The position numbers and the translations under genes were made by a program. DNA of 64,000 nucleotides from Paulinella micropora (taxonomy: Eukaryota > Cercozoa > Imbricatea > Euglyphida > Paulinellidae): NCBI GenBank assembly GCA_019918135.1, contig WBZZ01001368.1, forward strand, positions 86,001-150,000. The letters run 5' to 3'. The first letter of the stretch is position 1; each line of letters starts with the position of its first letter. Of this stretch, positions 1 through 9,987 are shown in pieces. The notes below the pieces were generated by a model. It saw only the letters and a program-made list of their open reading frames with translations. It searched no databases and was not told where the DNA came from.

Positions 1-2021
1 ACATTCTTCAGCATGGTCGTAAGACTTTCCTTGAAGGACCTCCGCCACACGGGAAGTGCTGTCACCCGGCGGCCCGCCTTCCACCAGTCCAGCCAGACTT
101 GGCAACGCACGATGTCAATCCATAGGGTGACGCTTTTCCTGGATGCGTAAAGCTTGTGAATGTTTGTGCTAATCGAAGACTGTACCAGCGACTTAGCGTC
201 GCATACGGCGTTTTCCAGGTCATCGAGCGCCCTTTTTAGCTCGGACCCCGACGGAGACCATGTAAGCGGGTGAGTATAACAGCTTATTTCAAAGCGTGTA
301 TAACCCTGGTTCGCAAAGGACTCTTGACGAAAGTTTTGATGGATGTTAGGGTCATCGCTAGCGACAATCTGAGAGGCCTTATTACCGACGGGATTGGTGT
401 TTGAACAGCCAATTGTAAGCACATGCAAAGTCTTATCGTACGCTTTTTTGATCAGCTTCACTGCAATCTGACGCTTGGAGCCATCAGGAAGCTCGGCAGT
501 CATCATGTTGACTTTTGCAAATTTCGGGCAAAAATCGCCCACGCTGGGATCTTTTGGTAGCAGCACCCTTGGCTTGTTTTCGGGCCAGGGTCGGAAGTTC
601 CTATGCCCCTCAAGCAGACGTTTTCCTTCCTCGGAGTCCGCAGTTACAACTGCTCCAGACTTTACCAGTCTTTCTCTGTGATTGGGTGGAAGTGCTCCTG
701 GTACATCACGCGTCGCGTCCGTTTGGTACGGAAAGATATCGCGCCTCCGAAGATCTGGCCGGGCAAGATTTACAGCTTGTACAACTTTTTCCAAACTATG
801 TCTGGGAAACTCGTTCACCCATAAACACATAAAGCTATTGAAACCCATCCGCTGCAGCGCATCGTGAACGTAGAACTCTCCCGAGTTCGCAGCGAAGCGA
901 TCATGGCGTGATTCGGCTAGCAGTTTGACATTCTTGAACCCTTGCTTCTCTAACTCTGCAGTCAGTGTCGTGATTAGGTCTTTGTGAAATTTCTTGCGTC
1001 TCGGGCGTAACAGAGCCTTCAGCCTCTCTGGAGACAAGCGCCGTTCCTCTTGAGATAAGGAGTACGCGTGGCAAAATTTCATTCCATCGCAGAAATTCAC
1101 TGGTTCACGCAAGGCTAAGCCAGGGTCATGCCTTCCTTTGTTGTCAACCTCCTCGCACTTGGAGTTCCACTTGCAATCTAGGGCGTCTGATTCCGTGAGG
1201 AAAGGCAGTATGCGCTGTGTCAAGTAATGCAAGGTAATAGGCTGTCCATTGCGGTTGTTTAGCGTTAATTTGAAACGCACCAGTGGTTGAAGCAGTTGTC
1301 TAGACATGCTGGGTGGCTTGGCGGCAGCGGCCGTGGCCGCTGTATCAGCACTTGCCGTACGAGTGGTGGTGGTGGTACTACTAGGACTTAACGTTGCAGT
1401 GGTGGTACTGGCAGAGGCAGTGGTGGTGCTAATCGTAATAGGGGCGGTACTAGCCGCAGCGGCCGTGGTCGCAGTCGTCAGAGCAGTAGTGGTAGTGGTA
1501 GTGGCAGTAGGAGGGGCAGCCGGTTTGGTCTCGGCGCTCACAGGACGTTTCCAAATTGGAAAAAACCAGCGCTCCATGGTCAGGTAACGCAAGTGGTGGC
1601 CGCCCTGGCCAATCCGAGAGCCGCCCGTATCTAGGTCTCGTTTCCGTGGTTTATGAGTATGGATGCTAACATGGAACCGCCGGCAAACCAGCTCGGCGAC
1701 GTTTGCGTCCCATCCCGCAGGTTCACGTGGCATATTGATACGGTCGTCTTTTCGTTGTTCCCACTGTTTTTGTCGCAGTTGGAATTCCTGGAGGGTTTGC
1801 CCCACCAAGGCTCTGTATTCAGCTGGCTCGAAGCCAGTACCTTCTGCCATTTTCCGCTGCTCGTCCACAGGAAGCCTACCGAAGATGTCCTCACACCCTT
1901 TTCGTAGAGACTTTTCTGTGTGACCTCCCCCCTCAATTCCCAAAGCGTTGAGCAGCAAAGCAACTGCTTCGAAAGGGTTTTCCACCGCGCCACTCAGGCA
2001 CCACCCTTTCCTGTGTAGCCA
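1..2021 (-). CDS. C-terminal part of a large unknown protein with an OTU-like cysteine protease segment (runs off the left edge)
   Basis: On the minus strand one frame stays open for about 670 codons, from just after a TAA at 2022-2024 to the edge of the window, so the C-terminus is missing. The first residues include GWCLSGAVE (about 1980-2010), then a WDANVAEL stretch and a GGHHLRYL stretch (about 1600-1720). This order recalls OTU cysteine proteases, where a Cys sits in a G-x-C-L motif and a His near the end of the domain; this is inference and not a certain match. A Thr/Ala-rich linker is encoded by 1308-1530. The following 430 residues (from an ATG at 1307) are globular-looking but not recognised. 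The same frame continues upstream through the TAA, so this is probably the 3' part of the gene that begins near 4515. No ATG lies near the left of the OTU-like segment, which supports a joined gene. Confidence 0.5.
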
Positions 2022-3303
2022 TTAGCTGAATGTTTCCAACGCGGTCCTCTCCTTTTTAGTCAACTGGAGGTCTCTGCAGTCTCTACAATCGAGTTCCATC
2101 ACCTCACTGGGCAGTTCGGCCGGGGAGCCAGGAGCTGACGGTGGTTGCTGCTGAGAGGAGACTGTGCTGTTCGCTGTCAGGGAAGGAGTTGCTGCGATTG
2201 CCACACCTGTACCTACATGAGCAGTCACGTCTATTGTATGGGGGCGGAGGTGTGGCTGGAGAAGATGCAGGAGTAGAGATGGGGTGCAGGAGTATAGCGA
2301 AACGGGGAGGAAATGCAGGTGACGGTGGAAAGAAGCCTGGGCGGGCCGAGGCTGGCTGGCGTAGTGGGGGTGGGGCTAGGAGCACAGAGTTGTTCCGGGG
2401 GGGGGGGGGGGGGAGGTGTAGCAGGGTCACCACATCTATTTTCGGTGCCATGTTTACCCTTGCACGCATCTGCGACGGGCGGCTGCTGGGCGCAGCCACG
2501 CGCTTCGGGACGTGGTGGAATACCCGCTGGTGGAGCCTGCAAACTCTGTGGTAGAACCGAGTCCGGAACGGTGAGGACGATACGGAAACCACCGAGGCTG
2601 TCCGCACCAGAGGAAGCAGCAGAAACAGCAGAGGAAGGGGACGACCGCTGAATCACTTCCACGGGTCGCACAGAGAGCTCGCAGCTTGACAGAAGGCCCT
2701 TGCATTGGTCAGGACTAATCACGTACGCGGGCTCTAGTGGAGCACCGTGCTGGTGTTTGGTGTAGACAGAATACGTGCTGTCCCACTGCCGAAGGGTCTC
2801 GGGCCCGAGAAGCTGACTGGCAAGCACCCTGAGCCGAAAGCATCTCCAAACATTTTGGCTTGGATCCGCGGCTTGTGCAGGCAACTTATTCTTCGTGGTC
2901 TGCAAGTTCCGTATTACAGCAATAGATTCTTTCACATTGCGGAGAACAAGCGGACATCCGAAATGTGCTCGATGTACGCCACAACATTACCGCTCGCTTC
3001 CTGTCCGGAAACGGAACACTTCACGCTGTTGCTGGAGTGAAAGCCAAAAAATGACTCTTGGGCATATTTTGGTCTCTCTGGTAATCTTACTCTGATATCC
3101 AGACGGCCGTGTGAGGGGACCAGGACCTTAAGTCCCAGAAACAGGATTCCAGAGTCCCCCGTGCGAGCATGGATTGGATTCTTGTCCGCATCAGGCGCAA
3201 GACCGTTCGGTGTGCACGTGTGCGCGTAGGCCAGAAGGGCGAGGAATGTATTCAGCACTTGCTTGAGCTTAGCATCTGGTGAGACCAGCTGGCCATGGCG
3301 CAA
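2022..3303 (-). pseudogene. Middle part of the same broken gene (proline-rich, unrecognised)
   Basis: Three minus-strand frames join end to end here. Codons 3303-2932 follow in the same frame as the GRF segment upstream after a TAG at 3328-3330. Around 2935-3000 the coding character moves to the frame read at 2935-2231, which becomes proline-rich and crosses a run of 14 G on the plus strand at 2397-2414. Past that run the frame read at 2228-2025 takes over and leads through a TAA (2022-2024) into the OTU-like segment. No domain was recognised. Either this is a decayed gene, or introns and homopolymer errors hide a working one; the two in-frame stops (TAG, TAA) could each come from a C-to-T change in a glutamine codon. 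Confidence 0.4.
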
Positions 3304-3327
3304 TGACTTATCTTCGTGCCTCTGCCA

Positions 3328-4515
3328 CTATTTTGCTAGAGGACACCGCAGTGTCGGCCGTCGCTCAAAACCGTGTAACCAAGTGATCAAGAAGTCACAT
3401 AGCTTCATCTGGGGGAGCAGTGTCGAATGCGCCAGCGCTTGCGGATAGCCTTCTTTTTTCATGACTTTCAAGTTAGGCACATCTTGCAACGCTGCCGTTG
3501 CCGCTGTTGCGGTATTGAAGGGCTTGCTGCTGGCGTTGCTCACTACCGAGCTGTTACGATGCACCGCTCGGGGAGCAGGCGTAGCCACTACAGCGCCGGT
3601 GAGGCAGTGATGCTTTTCTGCCCCTTCCCATCCTCCTTTCCTTTGGCTTTGTGTTGTCTCCCGTTCGAGAGGTGAGGAGAGAGGCAAGGGGGGGTGCGGC
3701 TCCCGTTGTTTCTCCATCTCCCTCCTCGCCGCGCTGCCATCCGCGGCAAATGGCTCCTTTCGTTTGCGGGCATTGGGAGCGGGCATGTTTTGCTGAGAGG
3801 CAAGCAAATCCGGGAGACAAGAGTTGTTACTTCCAGCAGTGTTTTTATCCAGCGCAACGACAGGATCCGCTGGTGCCCCCTGGCACAACACCGCCACACT
3901 AGTTACGGGAGGGGCTCTGCTGCTTGTTACGGCAGGCGCAGGATTACCATGCCAGTCACTGCTGCTGCCACCACTGCATTGCACACCTGTCGATTTCGGA
4001 AATACTGGAGCAGATGGGCTTCCGCTATACGCGTAGCGGGGCCGGTATTGCGATCTCCAATCACAACCATTGCTACACTGAGACTGATAGTTCCCCACTA
4101 ACCCGCAAAAATCGCATCTACGATAAACTGGCTCACCAACCCACCCCAGCCAAAGGCGTTTACTAGGGGGACAGTGCACACAGACATAAAACTTCCTACC
4201 CTTATTCGGACTGGCCTTGGTCACCGCCCTCGTTTCGACCGGGTTCTCACATACGGGACACATGCGACGATGGGTTTCTGTTGTACGTTTTCCATTGTGG
4301 CCGTCAGGGCGTTTGCGCTTCGGGTTTGGTTGGACGTGGGCAGGCCTACTACTAGCAGGTGCGAGAAGCATCTGCGGAAAGCGCGTGGAGTCCCCAGTCG
4401 CCGCTACACACAAGAAGACGCGCGAAAGGTACGACGGTGGCAGCAGGCACAAGGGGTCAGCAGGCTCTTGCGTCATGTGCCCGGCCGAGCGGAGGCCAAT
4501 AGCAAGGATTGGCAT
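3328..4515 (-). CDS. GRF-type zinc-finger protein (N-terminal part of a long broken gene)
   Basis: An open frame of 395 codons. About residues 84-140 read CPVCENPVETRAV, then PNKGRKFYVCVHC, then CDFCG. The C-x2-C, PN-x-GR-x-FY-x-C and downstream Cys pair match the GRF zinc finger found in topoisomerase 3, APE2 and NEIL3 type proteins, where it binds single-stranded DNA. The rest is serine/proline-rich with a basic KRKRP stretch before the finger. The ATG at 4515 is the first in frame but the true start is uncertain; an ATG 13 codons in is also possible. The frame ends at TAG 3328-3330, yet the next codons in the same frame continue with protein-like sequence into the fragment at 3303-2932. 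I infer that 4515 to 1 was once one gene of well over 1,400 codons. Confidence 0.55.
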   Translation of the reverse strand: MPILAIGLRSAGHMTQEPADPLCLLPPSYLSRVFLCVAATGDSTRFPQMLLAPASSRPAHVQPNPKRKRPDGHNGKRTTETHRRMCPVCENPVETRAVTKASPNKGRKFYVCVHCPPSKRLWLGWVGEPVYRRCDFCGLVGNYQSQCSNGCDWRSQYRPRYAYSGSPSAPVFPKSTGVQCSGGSSSDWHGNPAPAVTSSRAPPVTSVAVLCQGAPADPVVALDKNTAGSNNSCLPDLLASQQNMPAPNARKRKEPFAADGSAARREMEKQREPHPPLPLSSPLERETTQSQRKGGWEGAEKHHCLTGAVVATPAPRAVHRNSSVVSNASSKPFNTATAATAALQDVPNLKVMKKEGYPQALAHSTLLPQMKLCDFLITWLHGFERRPTLRCPLAK

Positions 4516-4789
4516 AGCTCAGCCGGTATGAGGAAATACCTTTCAGTGAACTTGTCATTTTTACTTTTGCGCTTGGTTGCTCCTTCACCATATCCTGTGC
4601 AAATCGATGCCAGGCGCGAAAGTAAAGCTGTCTAGTCTACAATTGCAAATCTTACCCAAGTCGATGATCTGCCGCCAGGTTGCGGACCTTGCACAGATCG
4701 CTTTGGGAGCTCCGCATCCGTTTCTGTACAAAGCCAAGATCAACTGAAACGTGGGCAGTATATTGCATCATATAATATATAGCGCGCGC

Positions 4790-5080
4790 TGCACGCAGCA
4801 GTCCGCAGAAGCGGCACTGCACGAGCACCACCCCCCGCGGCCCTGCATGAGAAGCCATCCCCTCTGCACAGCACCAACCCCGCAGGGGGCGTGTTCTTGC
4901 ATAAGCAGGCTGCACGCGCACCCCGCGGCCCTTGCACGAGCAACACCCCCGCATGAGAGCTCGGCACGAGCGCCACGCCTCCGTGGCCCTGCACGAGCAA
5001 CATGCCCGCCACGAGCAACATCCCCGCGGCCCTTGCACGAGCAACACCTCCCCAAGCCCTTGGACGAGCAGTCCACCTAT
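4790..5080. repeat. Minisatellite with GCACGAGCAACA core
   Basis: The core GCACGAGCAACA and the phrase CCCGCGGCCCTTGCACGAGCA recur at irregular spacing of about 30-60 bp through this stretch. Open frames here on both strands are by-products of the repeat. No gene is supported inside it. Confidence 0.7.
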
Positions 5081-5565
5081 TAGTAACCCTAACCCCAATA
5101 CAAACACTCCCCCTGTCCTGCCCAGTTCTCCTTCTGGTAACACTGTACCATTGTGCGGCGATTTCGTGTGCCTTGTTTTCTTCTCCACGGCTGCGCAAAC
5201 CCATACCAGGCGGGACTGTAAAGCTGACTTTAATGGTAGCGTTTACCCATGTTGCTGGTTTGTCGCCACGCTGTGGATCTGGCATCGTAGGTTGCTTTCC
5301 ACTGTGCTTCTCGTCCAAATCCTGACGAGGCTACAATAATATGGAACGCAAGATAGAGTGACATACAGAAAGACACAAAGAAAGTGACCCTTTTGAGGCT
5401 TGCAGAACGCTCAGTAGGAGCTTCCGTGTCCATCTCAAGGCGTGTGCGTCCTGTAGAGAGCAAGGTAAATTCAGATGCATGAAATGCAAAGGTGGAATGA
5501 CAGCACCTCACCGTTGTCCATGTCCGAGGGTATGGGAGCTGCTGCCATAGAGCGACCGTATTCAT
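5081..5565 (-). other. Possible short membrane-protein ORF, unrecognised
   Basis: From an ATG at 5433 (or 5565) the minus strand reads a charged N-terminus and then a hydrophobic stretch, VTFFVSFCMSLYLAFHIIVA, that could be a signal anchor. After about 5330 the coding-like character moves to a neighbouring frame, with the KPATWVNATIKVSFTVPPG segment. No family is recognised and the downstream part runs into the minisatellite. It may be a decayed gene or chance. The rest of 4516-6149 shows nothing else that I can support. Confidence 0.22.
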
Positions 5566-6149
5566 CTTCTTGCGTCCAGGGCACTTTTCCCCCCTCAGCC
5601 TCTGAGTTGAGCAACTGCTCGATCATCAATGCGCCGCCGACCACCGCCTACCATCCAAAGACGCGATTGAATAGCATATCAAGCTTGCCCCTAAACTTTA
5701 CTTCTTCCTTTTCTCATTGCACGAACTGGAACAACGCCTGACTCAGGCGTTTTGCGCCCATGCGTTTCCAGACCGCAGCTTGTGTGGCTAAACTCGTCAC
5801 CCCGCGCAGGAGCAGCCATCATTATACAGCGGAAAAAGTTCCATGGTCGTTTCCTATCCCTGTTCCCCCCCAAACTTTCCTCTTTTGTTGCTATTCTTGT
5901 TGTTGTTGTTGTTGCCTTTACCCTGCGCCCACAGGTATCGTGCGTTTCTGAAATGCACCGTAAAATAAAGCTTGCGGCCTTTTCTCTCTCCTACCTGATG
6001 AAGAGGGGCCGTCCTGGTCCACCATGAACACCTGCGGAAACGAAAGATCAACGCTTCCTCTTGGAAAAGCTATATAGACAGACATGCAGCATGATGGTAT
6101 GTGTGGCGCTTGCGCCGCCCTGTGCGAAACGGTGCCGTCCAACACAGCA

Positions 6150-7190
6150 GTAATACTATATTAGTATTAAGACAAACTTTCATTTCCTACGCGAGCTCCT
6201 ATCTTCCCTTTCCCTTCCGTTGTCCCCCCTCCTCTATTCCCAGTGCAGCGCATTTTTATTTCCCCCCCCCCTCCCCCTTCCGTTCTCTCGTCATACATTT
6301 TATTTCCTTTTCTCCCTTCCCACAATCCAAACCCCCCCCCCTCCCGTTTCTCTCCCAATATTTTTGCCTCTGGCGGGTGCCCATCGCATCCTTCCCTCCA
6401 TCCTCCCCTCCTCAAATACCACCCCCCCCCTCTCCTTGTTCTCCAGTCGATCATATTTGTTTCCGGACCCCTTCCACTCCTACACCTCTCCTACACCTCC
6501 ACCTCCACCTCTCCTTCACATACACCTGCAACTACACCTCTCCTGCATCATTCCTACACGTACATCTGTACCTCTCCACTGACAACTACAGCTTTCCTAC
6601 ACATACACCTACAACTTTCTTTTGTGATCTCCTTTTTTGTGCATAGTGCTATTATATTAGTATCAAGAAAAACTTACTTTTTCAACGCGAGCTCCATCTT
6701 CCATTTCCCATCCACTGCCCCCCGCCCCCCCCCCCCTCCTCCCTTCCCAGTGCAGCGCATTTTTTATTTCTTCCCCTCCCCCTCCCCTTCCTTTCTCTCA
6801 TCACACATTATTTCCTTTCCTACTCCCCCCCCCCCCACCACACACACACACACCCTCCTCCGCTTCCCTCCCAACATTTTTGCCCCCCCCTTCCCCTTGT
6901 TCTCCAGTCGATCATATTTATTCCGGACCACTTCCACTCCTACACCTACACACTACACCTCTCCTAACCTACACCACCTCTCCTTCACGTACACCTACAA
7001 CTACACCTCTCCTGTACCTTTCCTTGTACCTCTCCTACATTCCCCCTCCTCTCGTCACGCACTTTATTTCCTTTGTTCCCTGCCCCCCCCCCCCTCCTCC
7101 GCTTCCCTCCCGGGCGGCCGCCCATCGTTTCCTGCCTCCTTCACTCCATCCTCCCTTCCTCCACCCCCCCTCTCCCCTCCAAAGCAAATC
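6150..7190. repeat. Tandemly duplicated C/T-rich unit of about 450-500 bp (two copies and a partial third)
   Basis: Unit 1 starts near 6150 (CTATATTAGTATTAAGACAA) and unit 2 near 6645 (CTATTATATTAGTATCAAGA). Both then contain CCCAGTGCAGCGCATTTTT, a TCTCGTCATACA or TCTCATCACACA segment, TTCTCCAGTCGATCATATTT and CTACACC repeats in the same order. A third, partial unit begins near 7050 (CTCTCGTCACGCACTTTATT). Internal C runs differ in length. The long Pro/Ser frames seen here are products of the composition and are not called as genes. Confidence 0.75.
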
Positions 7191-7464
7191 AGGCAGGTTG
7201 CTTGAGGTCTACCTTGCCTCGGCCCGGATGTGTCGAGAGGAAAGTCAGGCACATCCTCGTTCGTCCATGGGTCGACTTTCCCTCCAACCCCAGAGTCAAT
7301 CAACTCTCCCATATCAATCCAGCGGCACGGACTACCACCTGCCATCCAGCGACGTGTGTAGTAGCAAGGCAGTCAGAGTAGGAGGCCAGGCAGGAGCAGG
7401 CGGATAGCAAAAAGGGCAAGCAACGCAGGCCTAGGAGAAGTCAAAAACGGCGGGTGCCACGGCA

Positions 7465-8070
7465 TGCACGGTGGGTAGGTAGGCAGGCAGGCAGGTAGGC
7501 AGGCAGGTAAGCAGGTAGGTAGGCAGGCGCAGGTAGGTAGGCAGGCGCAGGTAGGTATGTAGGCAGGTAGGTAGGTAGGTAGGTAGGTAGGCTGGTATGT
7601 AGGTAGGCGGGTAGGTAGGTATGCACGTAGGCGGGTAGACACATAGGTAGGTACGCAGGCAAGAAAACATCGGGAATTTACAGAAAAAAGTAGTCTTCCC
7701 AGAACCCAGACACGCACACACCGCAAAAATGCAGAAGACCAAAGGGAGTTCTCCCTTCCCCCCACGACCACCCCCGCCCCCCCCCCCCCCCCTACAACCA
7801 CGGCCCCCCCTCCAACCTCCCCCCCCCCCCCACTCCTACAACCACGGCCCCCCTCCTGCAACCACGCCTTCCCCCTCCCCCCCCCCCTCCCCCCCTGGTA
7901 TGTACGCAGGTAGGAAGGCAGGTAGGTAGGCAGGCAGGTAGGTAAGAGGGCGGGTAGGTATACGTAGGTAGGCGGGTAGGTAGGCTGGCAGGTAGGTAGG
8001 TAGGCAGATAGGTAGGTATTAGGTAGGCTGGCAGTAGGTAGGCAGGTAGGAGTACTGGTAGGCGCAGCAG
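7465..8070. repeat. Degenerate (GTAG/GCAG)n tetranucleotide tract with internal poly-C block
   Basis: GTAGGTAGGCAGG-type units run from about 7465 to 7660 and from 7895 to 8060. A C-rich block with runs up to 14 C lies between them at 7755-7895. The minus strand reads as Leu-Pro-Thr-Tyr repeats, which is expected of such a tract and is not taken as a gene. Confidence 0.85.
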
Positions 8071-8084
8071 TAGCAGCAGATGCT

Positions 8085-8278
8085 GCTAGTGCAGCAACAG
8101 AAGCAGCAGCGCTAGGCAGCAGCGGCAGTAACAGCAATTGCCAACTCAACAACAACAACAACAACAACAACAACAGCGACAACTAACAACAACAACAACA
8201 ACAACAAGAACAACAACAACAGCAACAACAACAGCAACAACAACAGCAACAACAACAGCAACAACAACTCGACAACAA
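8085..8278. repeat. (CAA/CAG)n tract at the left insertion flank
   Basis: CAACAA and CAGCAA units fill this stretch up to the first base of the integrated element. The same kind of tract resumes directly after the right end of the element at 29766, so the element appears to have inserted into a (CAA)n microsatellite. Confidence 0.85.
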
Positions 8279-8447
8279 AGTAGTATAATATGAAATTTTT
8301 AAGGTCATTTTTCGTACCTCAAAATAACCTTAAAACTTTCATTTGGCTTCTCCTATTGATTTGGCACAAAATCAATACGAACAAAGAAAACCCCAAAATT
8401 CGCTCTCCACAGAGCACTGAAGAAAAATATATTTCACCATAAGAAAA
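8279..8447 (+). repeat. Left terminal inverted repeat of the element
   Basis: This 169-bp arm matches the reverse complement of 29597-29765 with only scattered single-base differences, for example GAACAAAG against AAACAAAG, and CACAGAGCAC against CACATAGCAC. The match ends after CACCATAAGAAAA. Preceding bases are GACAACAA. Confidence 0.93.
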
Positions 8448-8486
8448 CCCTTATCATTTAATGATAACTTCAAAAAAACGAGTCTT

Positions 8487-8964
8487 TTAAAAAATGGGGA
8501 CGATCCAGTTGATGATATCGTCGTCACCAACTTTTTTCGCTATCGCGGAGAGGGAAGGAAAGATGAGGAATTCCTCCTCTTCTTCTTCCTCTTCTCCAAC
8601 CTTTAGAGAGGCGAGAAAGTAATTTTTCTTCTTTGGATTCTTTACGGTTTGGTCAAGATCAACCCACCCGAACAAAAAATTCTCATTTCGTTCAGATGGT
8701 TTGCGAGTGTAAAACTTGCTCTCTGATTTGGAGGCTGTTAGTTCCTCCAAACCGAGGCGAGCAAACCCCGCAGACACACGAACAAAGTGAGGTTTTTTCA
8801 TCTCAGCTGGAGCTTTCTTTTCAATTTCACCCCAAGGTTTCCAGAAACCTACAATCACATTCATGACTGTGAAAAGAGAAATAATAGAGTTAGGACTTAC
8901 CATTAGGAGCAGGGGCGATGTTGAGTTCGCCAACTTGGTCAGCAAGTTGGTTTGGCTCTCCCAT
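8487..8964 (-). CDS. Small acidic-tailed protein with a probable spliceosomal intron, unrecognised
   Basis: An ATG at 8964 opens a 21-codon first exon (8901-8964) that ends AATG|GTAAGTCCTAAC. The following 34 bases end in TTTCTCTTTTCACAG (intron 8867-8900). A second possible acceptor, GATTGTAG, would make the intron 8849-8900. Both keep phase 1 and join to FWKPWGEIEKK. With the longer intron the product is about 141 residues and ends in a run of Glu before a short hydrophobic tail. Reading straight through without splicing needs a different, less convincing N-terminus. It is the first gene inside the left repeat. Function unknown. Confidence 0.5.
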
Positions 8965-9098
8965 ATTCTACACATACAAAAAGTGTGTGTAGTAAAAATT
9001 TCTTTGAAAAAAAGTGGGGTTTTAAACCCCTGGTTTTTAAAAACCATTGTTGTTATTTTGGAGGTAGTCCAAAAAACAACTGTTTGTATTAAGTCTTT

Positions 9099-9721
9099 TT
9101 AATCCGAGTTGCTATCAGCAATATCATTCTCGGTTCTATAGACTTTATACATGTTTCTATCGTTTTTATTATTTATGCCAGAATTTCCGTATTCGTTAAT
9201 TCCATCACTTGAATATTTATTGAGAGAAGTATTGAATGATAAATACTCTTTCTCAATACCAGCGAGAATGTTATTAAGAACAATGGCGGGAAATTGTCCA
9301 CGATTATCCTTTTTCCATTTGTAAAAATTATCCCGTTCTTTGTTTATTTTTTTTCCAATTTCTTTTGTTTTAAGCGAAAAAATTTATCTTCCTCTATTTC
9401 GTTATTTTTAATAGTCAATCGTTCTAACATCTCAGTGATAGCCTCAACCTTAATTAGGTCTGACTTTTTCTTTTCAACGAGGCGAGAAATTTCTTTATCT
9501 GTTTTGGAAATTCTTTCTTCGCAAGAGATTTTATCCTTAATTAGCCTATCCTTACAAGGTCTGCGAACTTCGTATTCCTCCAACCAATCGGATTTAGTTT
9601 TGTTTCTGCTTGGAATTAAGTCCATATTTTGTTGCGACAAAAAAGGGAACTTTTGTTGCGACAAAAAAGTGAAATTTTGTTGCGACAAAAAAGGGAAATT
9701 CTGTCGCAGAGGTTGCGACAC
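9099..9721 (-). CDS. Coiled-coil protein with Q/F-rich N-terminal repeats, split by a -1 shift
   Basis: The N-terminal 40 residues are encoded by a tandem DNA repeat and read as copies of LSQQNFPF. They are followed by a Lys/Glu-rich, probably coiled-coil, region. The frame stops at TAA 9344-9346, directly after a run of eight A on the coding strand. Reading on in the -1 frame from that run gives 80 more sensible codons to a TAA at 9099-9101, with no other interruption. The run is an A-AAA-AAA slippery string, so either ribosomes slip here or one A is missing or extra. The protein is not recognised. Confidence 0.45.
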
Positions 9722-9776
9722 GGCGACAAAAAAGTGAAATTTTGTTGCGACAAAAAAGTGAGATTTTGTCGCATGG
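9630..9776. repeat. Tandem repeat, unit about 25 bp, with TTTTGTTGCGACAAAA core
   Basis: About six copies of a unit built on TTTTGTTGCGACAAAA followed by AAGGGAA or AAGTGAA. The core is nearly palindromic (TTTTGTCGCGACAAAA would be perfect). The array encodes the Q/F-rich N-terminus of the overlapping minus-strand gene. Confidence 0.8.
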
Positions 9777-9887
9777 TGATATTTGCGGAAATAGAATTTT
9801 CCAGAATTTGATGTCTTTATAATAATAATTCCAAAACAAAAAAATAATTATTCAAATATTTTCTTTTTCCAGCAATTTTCGGTCGTT

Positions 9888-9972
9888 GCGGTGTAGGTGA
9901 AATGGTTAGGAAGCCTGCTGTTGAAAGTTTGGTTGCCAGTTCAATTCTGGTTGATGATTTCACATAGACCGC
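9888..9972 (+). ncRNA. Candidate structured RNA with tRNA-like features
   Basis: The ends pair over 16 positions with two mismatches (GCGGTGTAGGTGAAAT against ATTTCACATAGACCGC). Inside is a perfect T-arm-like hairpin, GCCAG-TTCAATT-CTGGT, 43-45 bp downstream of TAGGTGAAATGG, which resembles a tRNA A box. A normal acceptor stem and anticodon arm cannot be drawn, so it is not an ordinary tRNA. It could be a decayed tRNA gene, a tRNA-like RNA or just an imperfect cruciform. It lies between two leftward genes and outside any coding region. Confidence 0.3.
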
Positions 9973-9987
9973 TTCGTCTTTTTTTGC

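Noticed and set aside
1306..1587. 93-codon Val/Ala-rich plus-strand frame that looks like a membrane protein
   Set aside because: It is the complement of the Thr/Ala-rich linker of the minus-strand gene.
6220..7407. Long Pro/Ser-rich open frames on the plus strand
   Set aside because: They follow directly from the C/T-rich tandem unit and change frame between unit copies; no start, domain or codon signal supports them.
7373..8182. 269-codon Leu-Pro-Thr-Tyr repeat frame on the minus strand
   Set aside because: It is the translation of the (GTAG)n and (CAA)n microsatellites.
9888..9972. Ordinary tRNA gene
   Set aside because: The acceptor stem has several mismatches and no 5-bp anticodon stem with a 7-nt loop can be drawn.
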